Assembly: GCA_030704615.1 (NCBI GenBank)
Contig: CM060733.1
Span: 4,340,001 to 4,404,000 of the forward strand
DNA length: 64,000 nucleotides
From: Takakia lepidozioides
Lineage: Eukaryota; Streptophyta; Takakiopsida; Takakiales; Takakiaceae
Direction: 5' to 3'
The notes below the pieces were generated by a model. That model did no database searches. It saw only the letters and a program-made list of their open reading frames with translations, and was not told where the DNA came from. A program made the translations under genes and the position numbers. Each line of letters begins with the position of its first letter. The first letter of the stretch is position 1. This document shows positions 1-10,708 of the stretch, in pieces.

Positions 1-850
1 AGAGACAGCTTGGTCTTAGCAGTCCGTGTTTCAATCGACGCCCGCTCAGCTGCACCGTGGTGGTTCTCACAGACCAATACGACATTACCTGACTACAGAC
101 ACAAGCAACACACACAAGAGGTCCTATTGTGTTCATGGTCAGTCAAATCCTCCATGGGTCATGACACAAGGTCGAGGACAATGTGGTGAGGGCACCTTCT
201 TCTTCAACTTATTTCAGTCTGTTTTGACCTCTCATCAAACTCAGCCCTGAATTTCTTCACGATGGTGGGACAATCACAATCACAAGGTGTGGCTTTTTCT
301 TAATGTACCATGTAAAGTTCTAAGTTAGTCCATCTTGCAAATGTGGGCTCTTGGCTCCTGTTATGATTTGGTATTCTTCCTAATGTTTACAAGGTTCTTG
401 GGAGAGTCAGCTTGGTCTTAGCAGGCCGCGTTTCAATCTTTGTCAGTTCAGTTGTGGAAATCGCAGCAGCGGCACAATTGATAAAATCAGGCACTGCTAC
501 TCAAGGCACCTTCTTCAACACATTTCACCAGGTTTTCTCCTCTTATCAGAATCTGCCCTAAATTGGTGAGGGCACCTTTTCTTCAACCTGTTTCAGTCTG
601 TTTTGCCCTCTCATCATTAGGGTTGGGGTATTTGCTGGAAGAAGGCCGGATTTCAAGCACAAGATTACCTATGATTCCCTGTGGATCCATTGCTACAAGA
701 AACCTGCATTGGTAGATGGTGAACTGGAAGCCGCAACACACAATTGATAAATTAGGCACTGCTAATGAAGGCAACCTTCTTCAACACATTTCACCCTGTT
801 TTCCCATCTTATCAAAATCGGCCCTAAATTTTCAGGTTGAATTTCTGTAA
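1..850. repeat. Degenerate short repeats ahead of PPR remnants
   Basis: No gene is seen. A segment at the left edge (about 1-36) recurs at about 403-438 with a few changes. A leader beginning GGCACCTTCTTC and ending near CAAACTCAGCCCTGAATTT recurs in diverged form at about 191-255, 505-562, 567-620 and 772-832. An ACAATTGATAAA block followed by CAGGCACTGCT or TAGGCACTGCT occurs at about 474 and 739. The stretch at 671-700 is matched again at 1541-1575, just upstream of a PPR-like N-terminus. I read this as decayed copies of the 5' flanks of PPR genes, repeated along with the coding parts to the right. Confidence 0.5.
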
Positions 851-864
851 GTTACTGGTTGAGT

Positions 865-1540
865 GAACCTTTGATAGTTTGCAGTGTGTGTGCAAGCCTG
901 GCAGCTCTGGAGAAGGGCAAAGAGGTCCATGGCGACATTGTCAGAGCTGCAATTGTACCACATGTCATTTTGAACAATACCCTCGTGGACATGTATGAAG
1001 GGAGTGTTTGACAATATGGCTGAACAAGATGTGGGTGTCGTGGAGTGCGATGATTGCAGGATATGCACAGCTACAGTGTGGGATAGAGGCTTTTGAGAAC
1101 TATGACCAAATGATGTGCAAAGGGGAGAAGCCCAACCACATCACATTTGTTTGTGTTTGCAATGTGTGTGCGAGCCTGGGAGCTCTGGGAAAAGGGAAAG
1201 AGGTCCATGGTGACATCGTCAAAGCTGGAATTGTACCAGATGTCATCATAAACACTGCCCTGGTGGACATGTTTGTCAAATGTGGGTGCATTCAGGATGC
1301 AAGGGATTTTTCCACACTTTGGTTGAACGAGATGTGATGTCGTGGAACGCCATACTTGCAGGGTATGCACAACAGGGGCACGGGATGGAGGCTTTGGAGA
1401 CCTATGAGCAAATGATTGGGGAAGGGTGAAGCCCGACCACATTAGGTTTGTGTGCGTTTGTAGTGCGTGTGCAAGCCTGGCAGCCCCGGAAAAGGGCAAA
1501 GAGGTGCATGGTTGCATCGCCAAAGCTGGAATTGTACCAG
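865..1540 (+). pseudogene. PPR gene remnant, copy 1
   Basis: Broken open frames carry clear PLS-type PPR signatures. They include VSWSAMIAGYAQ, a KPNHITFVCVCN segment, CASLGALGKGKEVHGDIVKA and ALVDMFVKCG. Another CASLAA..KGKEVHG block follows near 1470. Frames are interrupted by stops and shifts, for example just after 1337 and around 1427. No start, E motif or DYW domain can be joined to it. The wording matches the intact PPR genes near 43-45 kb and 54-58 kb, so this is a decayed relative of that local family. Confidence 0.75.
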
Positions 1541-1579
1541 ATGTGATTCCCTATGGATCAATAGCTACAAGAAACATGC

Positions 1580-2400
1580 ATGTTAGATAGTCAACTAAAG
1601 GCTGCAGCTGCAGCGACACAGTTCATGAAACCAGGCACCTCAACCATGACCACATCTTCTGAAAGAGGATCAAGAGAGGGAGTCCACAATGCCTCTTCTG
1701 GCACTTCTGGGCATGTGAAGATGTTTTGCGGCAGACTGACTGACAAAGGCTCTAACAGACTTAAAACCAATGAGGCATTTCAGTAGATTGAGGTACGTAT
1801 GTCTGTCCCTTGCTTACGTGCAACAAGATGGAAGGTCTGGACGCTGGAAAGCAGGTGCACACTTACATTATCCAAAGTAGATGCACGCCAAATATTTTTC
1901 TACTCAACACCCTTGTCTCCATGTATGTTAAGTGCGGGAGCATCATGGATGCTCACCAAGTGTTCAACAGAATGCCTCAACAATCTTTGATCACGTGGAA
2001 TATAATGTTGGCAGTAGTTACCAAGCATGGGTGTGGTAGGAATGCTTTGGAGACCTATGAGCAACTGCTGCGCGAATGGGTGAAGCCCAACCACATCACG
2101 TTTGTTTGTGTTTGCAATGCGTGTGCAAGCTTGGGAGCTCTGGAAAAGGGGAAAGAGGTCCATGGTGACATCATCAAAGCTGGATTTGTACCAGATGTCA
2201 TTCTAAACACTGCCCTGGTGGACATGTATGCCAAATGTGGGTGCAGCAAGCACGATGCGAAGGGAGAGTTAATCGACAATATGGTTGAACGAGATGTGGT
2301 GTTTTGGAGTGCCATGATTGCAAGGTATGTGCAGCATGGGTATGGGATTAAGGCTTTGGAAACCTAAGAGCAAATGATGTGGGAAGGGATGAAGCCAGAC
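1580..2400 (+). pseudogene. PPR gene remnant, copy 2, with leader
   Basis: The left part (1580-1786) encodes a leader, GTSTMTTSSERGSREGVHN, that resembles the N-terminal leader of the intact PPR-DYW protein at 42.9-45.4 kb (GTSTVVTGFERGLREDVNK). After a frame break, 1810-2367 encodes about 185 residues of PLS repeats: GKQVHTYIIQ, NIFLLNTLVSMYVKCGSI, QVFNRMPQQSLITWNIM, KPNHITFVCVCNACASLGAL, EKGKEVHGDIIKAG and ALVDMYAKCG. It ends at a stop inside a repeat (ALET then TAA). This is the longest readable remnant in the cluster. It lacks the C-terminal E and DYW regions and is probably non-functional. Confidence 0.75.
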
Positions 2401-2830
2401 CAGGTCATGCTCATTTGTGTTTATAATATGCATATGCGAGCTTAGCAGCCCTGGGAATGGTCAAAGAGGTTCATGGTGACATTATCAAAGCTGGAATTGT
2501 ACCAGATGTCATTCTGAACATTCCCCTGGTGTACATCTATGCTCACTAAGTGTTCAACAGAATCCCTCAACGATCTTTGATCACGTGGAATATAATGTTG
2601 GCAGGATTTACCAAGCATGGGTTGGTAGGAATGCTTTAGAGACCTATGAGCAAATGTTGCGCGAAGGGTTGAAGCCCAACCGCATCACATTTGTTTGTGT
2701 TTGCAATGCGTGTGCAAGCCTAGGAGCGTTCTGTTGTAGTGAATACTTTTCTGACCCCAGTCAACGGTGGGACAATCAAGGCAAAAAAGTGAATGCCTGT
2801 TGGATTACAAAGAGTAGAAGATGCAATTGA
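2400..2830 (+). pseudogene. PPR gene remnant, copy 3
   Basis: Short PPR-like pieces appear in changing frames. There is a CASL..-KEVHGDIIKAGIVPDVILN-type stretch near 2440-2520. From 2585 the text reads NALETYEQMLREGLKPN, then RITFVCVCNACASLGA. The similarity stops abruptly near 2730, where unrelated DNA begins inside the same reading frame. Segment 2535-2730 is close to 1960-2135 of copy 2, so it is a partial duplicate of that copy. Confidence 0.6.
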
Positions 2831-2989
2831 GCATAGGAACTAGTGTGATAAGTTGAGTTGGGTGCTAGAATAAATCTAGGCTGTCATCGTCAGCTGCTAG
2901 CAGCAAGACAAAGATGTATGCATGATTTGTGCATGCATGGATAGCTAAAGGAGCAGGGATAGAGTGTGGGTCCAGATTCATCCAAGAGG

Positions 2990-3400
2990 GCCAGAAAGAG
3001 GTCCATGGTGACATCGTCAAAGTTGGAATTGTACCGGATGTCATTCTGAACACTGCCCTAGTGACATGTATGCCAAATGTGGGTGCATTAAGGATGCGAA
3101 GGGAGTTTTCAACACTATGGCTGAACGAGATGTGGTATCATAGAACGCGATGCTTGCAGGGTATGCACAGCAGGCCGGACGTGGTATGGAGGCTTTGGAG
3201 ACCTATGAACAAATGATGGGGGAAGGGGTGAAACCTGACCACATCACATTTTTGTGCATTTGCAATGCATGTGCAAGCCTGGCAGCTCTGGAAAAGGGTA
3301 CAGAAGTCCATGGCAACATTGTCAGAGCTGGAATTTTACCAAATGTTATTCTGAACAATACCCTCGTGGACATGTACATGCAAAATGTTGGTGCACCCTA
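2990..3400 (+). pseudogene. PPR gene remnant, copy 4
   Basis: Two overlapping broken frames carry the KEVHGDIVKVGIVPDVILN signature, then GYAQQAGRGMEALETYEQM, GVKPDHITFLCICNACASL and EKGTEVHGNIVRAGILPN. Frame changes occur near 3060 and 3150. The PPR similarity ends near 3390 (NNTLVDMYMQNVG), and unrelated sequence continues in the open frame to 3560. It is a decayed fragment of the same family as its left-hand neighbours, without E or DYW parts. Confidence 0.7.
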
Positions 3401-3844
3401 TCCTGCTGATTTGTTGTTGTGCTGGAACAGTAGCAAACGTAGAAATGCATACGCATTTTACATCTGTTGCTATCTTCAGTGCATATGTAGTGTCCTAATT
3501 TGTACTTTGTCATACTATTGTTTGAGGAGCAGATTTTGGGACTCCGGTGCTATATTGTAAATTTGACTGGCAGCAGTTTAAGAGAAGCTCTTACATCTAC
3601 TGCTGCCTTTAAGTGCCTATGTTTTGTCCTTTGCACTTGCTGACTTCGTTCTTTCCTGTGATTCTTGCTTGTGAATAAAGCATTCATTTGCAGAGTCATT
3701 TTTTGTCTCTTTGCTCTTCCCTTTGTTCTTCTCTTTGTTTAGTATTGAATAATACTAACCCTAATCTCTACGAACCCTAACGAGATAAGCATAGTCGCGG
3801 CTCTGACTGTCCAATACATTTAATAGTTCAAAACAACCTCTCAT

Positions 3845-4056
3845 ATGACACCACGTGTCCATATATCAGCATGTCATAGTCAGGATCATGACTGCATGAC
3901 CTCCTCAATACATGAAACGTGTCCACATATCATGATGTTTGTAGTCAGAACAATGATTGTAAGACCTCTCATTATATGCCACGTGTCCAGATATTAGCAT
4001 GGTTGTAGTCAGGATGATGACTGCAAATCATCCTCATGAATATGCCACGTGGCAGT
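3845..4056. repeat. 64-66 bp tandem units, each with an ACGTG core
   Basis: Four successive units each carry CCACGTGTCC or a variant, starting at 3851, 3915 (AAACGTGTCC), 3979 and 4045 (CCACGTGGCA). Spacing is 64, 64 and 66 bp. The intervening parts also align: an ATAT-rich stretch, GCATG/GATG, TAGTCAGGAT.ATGACTG and a CCTC-rich end. The ACGTG core is the G-box/ABRE core known from plant promoters. A regulatory role is only inferred; no gene start is evident directly downstream. Confidence 0.7.
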
Positions 4057-5500
4057 TTTGGGAGACGCCATATGGCGCACAAAACCTCCTGGACTTATTA
4101 AAAAGAAACATGTATACAGTTTGCAGCAGCACACTAAGTCATGCATGGTAGAAGTACATATGATTGCCACATGACAGTGAGATGTATCACTTGGTTCATC
4201 TGACTGCAGTCATCCATGACCGACTATACTGTACTCATTGTATTCATTTGGTTTGCACGACTTAAAGTCATTACAGTTATATGTACCTTTTATGACTACG
4301 GGATAGTCATATATACAGTCATATATACCGCGATCTGTTGTAGTGCTTGCACTACCGGTGCACTAAGAAGAGCTATTGCTTTCGAGTGCACCTTCTAACT
4401 TACCTCTTGCAGATTCTGGAGGAGAACCCCCTCCAACCTGGATGCGCCAGAGGGCAAGTGCATGGGTTGCCAATCCAAAGCAAGTACATGTAAGAAAGAT
4501 GAATTTGTCTTATCAACAAGCACACCTGCCATGAACTGGCACCGCAATTTCTTCTTGTCCAAAGAACAACTTATGAAAGCCTTCTGACCCGGGGTGAATC
4601 ACTCCTGCAACATATGATATCCCTCTTCCTGCCTCCCAAGTTCCATCCACAGATGCAGAATGAGGAGTCTTGGAAAGAACTGGTGAATAGTCTCACACAT
4701 TTCCGTCCTGTAACTTCTGAATAGTGCCGGATGAGCAATTTTCATATAGAGAAATAAGAAGGCCAACCCTGCCTATCGCATTCCTTGAACTTACAAATCT
4801 AAGTTCAAATCCGTGATGTTTTGTGATGTTTGTAGCAAGGACCTTTAGATGCATGTCAAACTGGAGGTCATTTTGTGGGGCTTGGATTCAAAGTCTCTTG
4901 CACATTCTTGCATCTTCTCAGAAACTGCCAGTTGGACAAAAAGCAATGATCTTTGATGAGATTCTTTGACTGTTTGAGAAGGGAAAATCGACTGGAAATA
5001 TTTGGGGATTTATCTCACTAATTTAACCAGTTCCAAGTCTGTGTTTGTCATACATGGAACATCTACAAATGTTATGGGGATATGTGTATTTGGTTGTTGT
5101 GCATTTTTGCTCACTGATCTTCAAAACAGCTGCATGAAATTCATTTGTTTTTTGTGTTGGTGTGTATCAGCATCTCTGCTGCTTGTAAGACTTATGCAAC
5201 AGCCAATGTCTTCATCAACTTTTCATCTTTTTGCAGGTTTAACCACAATCCCCACTGCGTCTGCAATTCACGCGCCAACTGCGCCAATGCCAACTGTGTT
5301 CAACTGTCATTATGTGAGCTACGGGTTGAGAGTTATGTAGCTGCATAACGACAAGCCTGTCAGACTGTGTTCAGAGATGGCTAATGAGAGAAGAAGTTAC
5401 AAATTATCAGCAACCATAGTTGGGAAATATGCACCATTGGTAATCAGGAATCGCGTGAAACTCTGAAATCATAATTTTTCTCAGAGACGAGAAGCAAGGG
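4057..5500. other. No gene recognised
   Basis: There are small open frames (for example 4216-4398 and 5002-5340) but none has a recognisable domain or splice context. I see no LTR ends, tRNA or tandem array here. Confidence 0.4.
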
Positions 5501-5514
5501 CGAGTAATATTGAT

Positions 5515-5901
5515 TTGTGGGTGGACGGATCTTTGTATCTACACAACCCTATCGATGGCAAATGTCCACAATTTCGGACAAATAGTGAGTTTCTGGAATT
5601 TATTGGGGATGACAAGAGTGGCCTACTGGGTTACTCTGAAAATCTTGCCGCAAATCATAGAAGTATTGAATTGAATTTTGTTGAGGCTCAGAAAGAGATA
5701 TCGTCATTGCGTGAGCTGGTCAAGAGTTTGCAAGATTTAGCGGAGGAGAGAGACAGCCTCTTACAATTCAGCAATACAGAAACGTCTCGTAGACAAAAAG
5801 TAGAGGAAGAAAATGGTCAGATTATGTTAGTGAGTGAATCGTCGAAAGCGGAGGTATCAGTTTGTGGCGAAATATTTTTGGGACTCCCATTTTCGAGGTG
5901 A
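5515..5901 (+). CDS. Possible exon of a coiled-coil protein (unidentified)
   Basis: The open frame is about 128 residues and has no ATG at its left end, so if real it is an internal or last exon. Residues 60-110 look like a heptad coiled coil (AQKEISSLRELVKSLQDLAE, then ERDSLLQ). I do not recognise the family. Its last codons run straight into a segment resembling mitochondrial LSU rRNA, so the right end is not a natural C-terminus. It could equally be a chance frame. Confidence 0.25.
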   Translation: MWVDGSLYLHNPIDGKCPQFRTNSEFLEFIGDDKSGLLGYSENLAANHRSIELNFVEAQKEISSLRELVKSLQDLAEERDSLLQFSNTETSRRQKVEEENGQIMLVSESSKAEVSVCGEIFLGLPFSR

Positions 5902-6032
5902 TAAGCGAAACCCCTGGGGTACGAGTACCGTGAGAGAAAGGTGAAAAGAACCCTAAGGAAGGGAGTGCAACAGAAAACCTGAAATCCGATGCAAACAATC
6001 AGTCGAAGGACGAAGCAGGCTAAGTCTAAACG
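5893..6032 (+). pseudogene. Mitochondrial-type 23S/26S rRNA fragment (probable NUMT)
   Basis: The run GGGGTACGAGTACCGTGAG, then AGAAAGGTGAAAAGAACCC, GGGAGTGCAACAGAAAACC and TGAAATCCGATGCAAACAAT, then CAGTCGAAGGA, follows in order a highly conserved part of bacterial-type large-subunit rRNA. The form CCGATGCAAACAATCAGTCGAAGGA is, from memory, closer to plant mitochondrial than to plastid rRNA. Only about 140 bp is present and the rest of the gene is absent, so it is a nuclear copy of organelle DNA and not a working rRNA gene. Confidence 0.65.
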
Positions 6033-7890
6033 GCGGGAAAGAAGAGAGGTGGCGACAAGTATAATGTCTACCTATAATTCACCTGGCTAAGCTCCTATTC
6101 TGTCTGCCCGAAAATAATTTAAATTTTAGAGTTTGAAATTGAATACAAGATCACATTCCAAAAAACGAAAAGTACCTTATACAAGGACAGAAGAGCCACC
6201 TTCGTTCAACTTAGGTCCAACAAATATATTTTTCACCGGCATCCCTGGATATTTCCGTAGCATACGATAAGCCAGAGATTAAAATGGCTCAAAATGCAAT
6301 TGCCACTTTCACAAGGCATGCAATAGCCATGTGGGGCCACATGCAAAAGCCACCCTCCTTCTCCTCACCGGTCTTTCTAATCCCACTTTCACACCCTAAA
6401 ACGCCACCGTTTAGCCATGCAACCACCAAATGGGCCCCACAACACCACAATCTAGAAGGTGAGTCTCGTTTCGCATGCATGCAACCGCCAAATGGGCCCC
6501 ACATGCAATTGTCATTTTCACTATGTACCCCAATTCATTTGGGGAGTTTGGGAAGGTTAGAAAAACCGGACACTCTGGGACTAGCCAATATCATGGGGTC
6601 GCGGGAGGCTTGGAGAGGAAGGAAGTGGGTTGAGTGGACATGGACACATGTATTGTTATGTGGTTGGAGTGGCCAATGGGCTCGCAGGTAAGACTGCATA
6701 CAACGGTTTTTTTTTAATACGGGATGGGATGAGGCAGTGAAATAGAGAGGCGGTGGGCCCAAGACTATGCGCAGAAGACACCTGTGCGTCTAGGTTGGCA
6801 TAGTGCGGAGGGAAACGTCACCACCAGACCACCCGGTCACGAACAATCCACACACCGCGTAGGGGCGAGGCTCTTATTTACGCTAGCTTCGACTGGCGTC
6901 AGTGTTTTTTAATCTGGTGAAAAATCGCCAGATTTCGACCTGGAAAATGGGTCAGCTACTTTTACTAAGATCTGTAGGGTACCCTTAATTTTTGCACAGA
7001 CTAAGACCAACAGGAGCCTTAACGAGAGTAAAAAATTTAAAAAAATCGCCAAAAAGCGCCAATGGTCAAATATCAGGAGCCAGATTTGTCCTACGTGGAC
7101 CTGTTAAAATATGACACCTGCAATATAGCCACTTTTCTAACTCGTTAGTCTCGCCATATGGGCACTGGACATGCGAGATGGAGAGAAAGAAATCCGAGGT
7201 ATCGTTCTGGCAACAACTTACCTCCAGGGGGGTACCTACTCTTGCTCTCCAGGACAGGACTCAAAAAAATGAAGGGACAAGAGAAGTTGAAGAGCGACAG
7301 AAGGATTGGACGAACGATGGGCAAGTGCGTTCAGACTATTTGTGGGGCTCTCATTCTTTCTTTCTCGCAAGAATCGTGTGAAGTATGAGCGGGTGCCATT
7401 TTTGCGCAGGGCAGGTCATGTGAGGAGCTCTCTATCTCGCTGCTTTCGCATTTGAGGTAATTTCTCTATCTTGAAACTCAGCAATGCTCGCCCTTAGGCT
7501 TTCTGGAATCGCATTGGTGAGATAGACATGCTCTGCTACTGGATGGGGTAATTGAATGCTTACAGCGTCTATGGTCACTTTGTGGAGATTTGGGGCGATG
7601 AGTTTTCAAGGGTTCCTCACAGCAAAACTAGGAAGTTGGAAGAATCTTTTTCGTTTGAAAGAAAAATTGGCTGATCTCGTTCATCTGATTTAAGAATGTA
7701 CTTGAGTAGCTAGTCGTGTATGTGTTATCAGCTTTTGAAAGAGAGTCAAAATACGGCGTGTTGGATTATCAATTAGGCTTCGACTATCGCAAGTGAGAGC
7801 TCATATTCTGAACGTGAACAGAATCTTCCACTTATCTCTCTGTTCCCCATGTAGTCTGAAAGAACCTGCCAATTTTTCTTTGTTTCATCG
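6033..7890. other. No gene recognised; one hairpin repeat inside
   Basis: AT-rich stretches and short frames without recognisable domains. One copy of the structured hairpin repeat lies at 6861-6901. Frames at 7158-7388 may be untranslated leader of the methyltransferase gene to the right, but nothing in them proves this. Confidence 0.4.
6861..6901 (+). repeat. Structured hairpin repeat, copy A
   Basis: GAGGCTCTTATTTACGC is followed by a hairpin at 6880-6900 (ACGCTAG, loop CTTCGA, CTGGCGT), then CA and a T-rich run. The same layout occurs at 27824-27898, at 42228-42299 and, inverted, at 27383-27453. The two further hairpins seen left of the core in other copies are not clear here, so this copy is probably truncated. 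Confidence 0.6.
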
Positions 7891-7934
7891 TTGACTTGGA
7901 TTATGGACTTCCCAGGTGCCCACACTTGCCACAA

Positions 7935-10708
7935 ATGACTCTCACGGCTTTCATGAAATGTCAAGGCGCCCAGCTTTTGACTAGGAGAGGAATTTTCTCG
8001 CTTCAAAGTCCTGGGGAAAGTGGTCTTGACTTGGGGGCCAGGAAGGCTACTCTAAAATGGCGGGGGCTTCATGTCTCAGTGGGTTCCATGCATGGCTCTG
8101 GCCATAACTCAGCGGCTGCTCAGAGGTGGCATCTTCCTAATGGCAGATCCTGTTCTATGTTTTGGCCATTGGGTACAGCAGCGGCTGCATTAAGCACTGG
8201 TACTCCTCTCTGTGTCTTTGTTGTTTGTATGTGTTCCTTTCCCTTCTCTCGACCTCCTCCCCAAATCGCATCTTTGACAAGCACAGTCAAGGGCGTGCAT
8301 ACCAAAACACATCAACGAAGTGGGATTTCGCAGTTCTTTCATCACTACAGGAAAACATTGGTTTATGAATATTTCCAAAGAATCCAGAGTGTTAAGTCTG
8401 GTAGGCTTGGGAGTACTTTTCAAATTCAGGGTCTAGGGTTTAGGGATTTTGTGCAGGAGACATTGGATAATGCAACATGCAATAGTGATGCACCATGCAT
8501 TTTGGCAAAATGTCACAGTGCAGGCACGGCAGAGCCCTTGTGGGAAATGAGGGAGAGAGACGTGGAGCTGAGCGAGTTTGTGCTACATGGGGCCAAGACA
8601 ACTGCAATCGCCCACGGGTAGGCTTCATGCTGTGTTGTACTAGAGTTTTCTTGTTGGTCACGTGCAGGTGGTCTTGGTTTCAGTTTGCTAGGCTCTGGCT
8701 GGCCCACATTGGTGGCTACACAACATGGTTGCTCAGCTGCCAGCAGGGACATAGTCACAGTGGGTAACCTGGCATGACATGTACAGGTATCGACCTGCAA
8801 GCTCTTTGGGCTTTTCGTCTCTCTCTGCCTAACATTTAAGATGGGGAGGTTGGCAGATTATGGCGGCAGGTGGTGAAGCCAGGTGATACAGTGGTGGATG
8901 CTACATGTGGCAATGGGAATGATACGCTTATATTGGCAAGGATGGTGTGCACACCAGACATGCTGGGAAGTGTATATGCATTGGATTTGCAACAGAATGC
9001 AGTGGATAAAACTTCGTTTTTGCTGGACCAGGAGCTCAACCCCATCCATGTTAGTTCTCAACTTGTTTTGGGTACATCCTGGGGCAGAATTGCTTAGAAA
9101 TTCACAGCTTGTATCTGAGTTTGTACTCAATGATCTTGGCGCTGCTGTGGAAAGAGAGTGCATTAGTTTGCATCATTACTCTGCCTATTTACTTTTGTCA
9201 GTTGCATTTAGAGCCAAGAGCTGGGACTGCATGTTTTCTGGACTTAGTTTTGTTGTTTCAAAGATCTTTATATCTTTTCCTTTCTGCTCAGGCAGCAGTC
9301 CCCTTGTGGAGCATGCAAGCTGCCAATCAGTATTTGTAGTCATCCTAGTATTTAGAGCAACTTTGCTTCTCACAAAATGAAGGTCCCTGGGTTCTGTGTT
9401 TCCAGTTCCCTCTGGTCCATGGCCACAAGAATACAACAAGTCCACGGTAATGAGTTCTGTCCTTACAATTCCTAAGAGCTGCTGTTTTGTCCGGCACAAG
9501 TCCCATTGGAGAGTGTTTCAACTTGTCCTCCTTTGGTTCAATAATCTCATGGGTGAACAGAAGTTGGTCTGTGAGCCAAAAGGAGTGTTACTGTGTCTGA
9601 GTTGTATTTATTCTATTTGCAGAGGAACCAGGTCACAGTCTTGCAGATATGCCACAGCCAGCTTCAAGAGGTGGTCTCTGACACCCCTGTAAGGTAATCT
9701 TTCTCGCCCTTCTCTTTTTCCCTTGTACAGTGGGTAGTAATTGTTTTCTCATCCAGTGTATGTGCAGTCCTCTGATTGAGGGGGCCTTCTTTACAATCAT
9801 GAAAAGAAGATTCTTTTCGCCAAGTTGGAGAGTCTTGAGACCAGACTGAGCTTCTCAAATTGCTGCGGTCGTTTCAGCATTTCCTTTGATCAATATCAGC
9901 TCATATTTCCGTTTGAGTACCAGTACTGGGACACTCCATGACTGGCTCTGGGAGGGTTGATATTCTCTGGGACTGCTTCAAGTGTATCCTGTGCCAAATT
10001 TAGTAGGGAAGAGACCTCTGTTGTCGGTATGCAACTGTAGGATACGATGATTACTAAATGCCATCACACTCTTGCAGCATGTCATCTGCCTGTCTTGTCT
10101 TCTGACATCATTGAAGGCGTCTGGCAAAGTACAGACTGGTGGCATTTAACCTGGGTTATCTGCCGGGTGGAGACAAGAGTTTCATAACACGGGTGTCCAC
10201 CACTATCCAAGCCCTGCATGCGGCTTCTAATGTGCTGCAACAGGGGGGTCTCATTAGTATCGTTGCCTATATTGGGCATCCGGGAGGCCGGTATCTTCTT
10301 TAATCCACCTTCCTTTTTAGGTTGTTTCTTTGTTGGCTCTTGGATTCCTATTTGTCTGAGGGACTGGCCTTGCTAAGTGGTGAAGATAATTGTAGTATCA
10401 ATGTCAACTTTCAGTCTTCATTGCCAATTTCTCAAGTTAGTTCTTTTCATCTTTTGGACTTAGCTGGGTGAGATCAGTTGATGTCATGTTCTCAATGACC
10501 TATGTGGCGGGGAATCTACATGCTGTTGAGAGGGGGGAAGGGAGATGATGCTCTGACTGAGAAAGTTGGTGGTCATCGTGATAGGGAGGAGTATGAAGCA
10601 GTGAAGGAAGTTGGTGCAGCCCTTCCAGCAGATAAATGGGTTTGCAGTCACCACGAGTGGATTAACCGGCCAATTGGACCCCGCCTCATATTTTTGTCTA
10701 AAAAATAA
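7935..10708 (+). CDS. MnmM/YtqB-like SAM-dependent tRNA methyltransferase, probably organellar
   Basis: Related bacterial enzymes methylate the aminomethyl group of nm5U at the tRNA wobble position; the plant relatives are thought to act in organelles. Exons read by splice signal and phase: a first block ending 8617 ([18 protein letters not shown]), 8857-9049, 9623-9693, 10135-10290 and 10585-10708 (stop). All junctions keep frame. Exon 2 holds the SAM-binding motif [13 protein letters not shown], exon 3 [11 protein letters not shown], exon 4 [11 protein letters not shown] with VAYIGHPGG, and exon 5 [15 protein letters not shown] and [14 protein letters not shown]. The first ATG in the long 5' frame is 7935. 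The N-terminal ~200 codons are poorly defined and may hide an intron ending near 8455 (TTTGTGCAG). A transit peptide is plausible but unproven. Confidence 0.8.

Noticed and set aside
3400-4430. Possible solo LTR (poly-A signal-like AATAAA near 3674, promoter-like ACGTG array)
   Set aside because: I could not find matching TG..CA ends, a target-site duplication or a primer-binding site.
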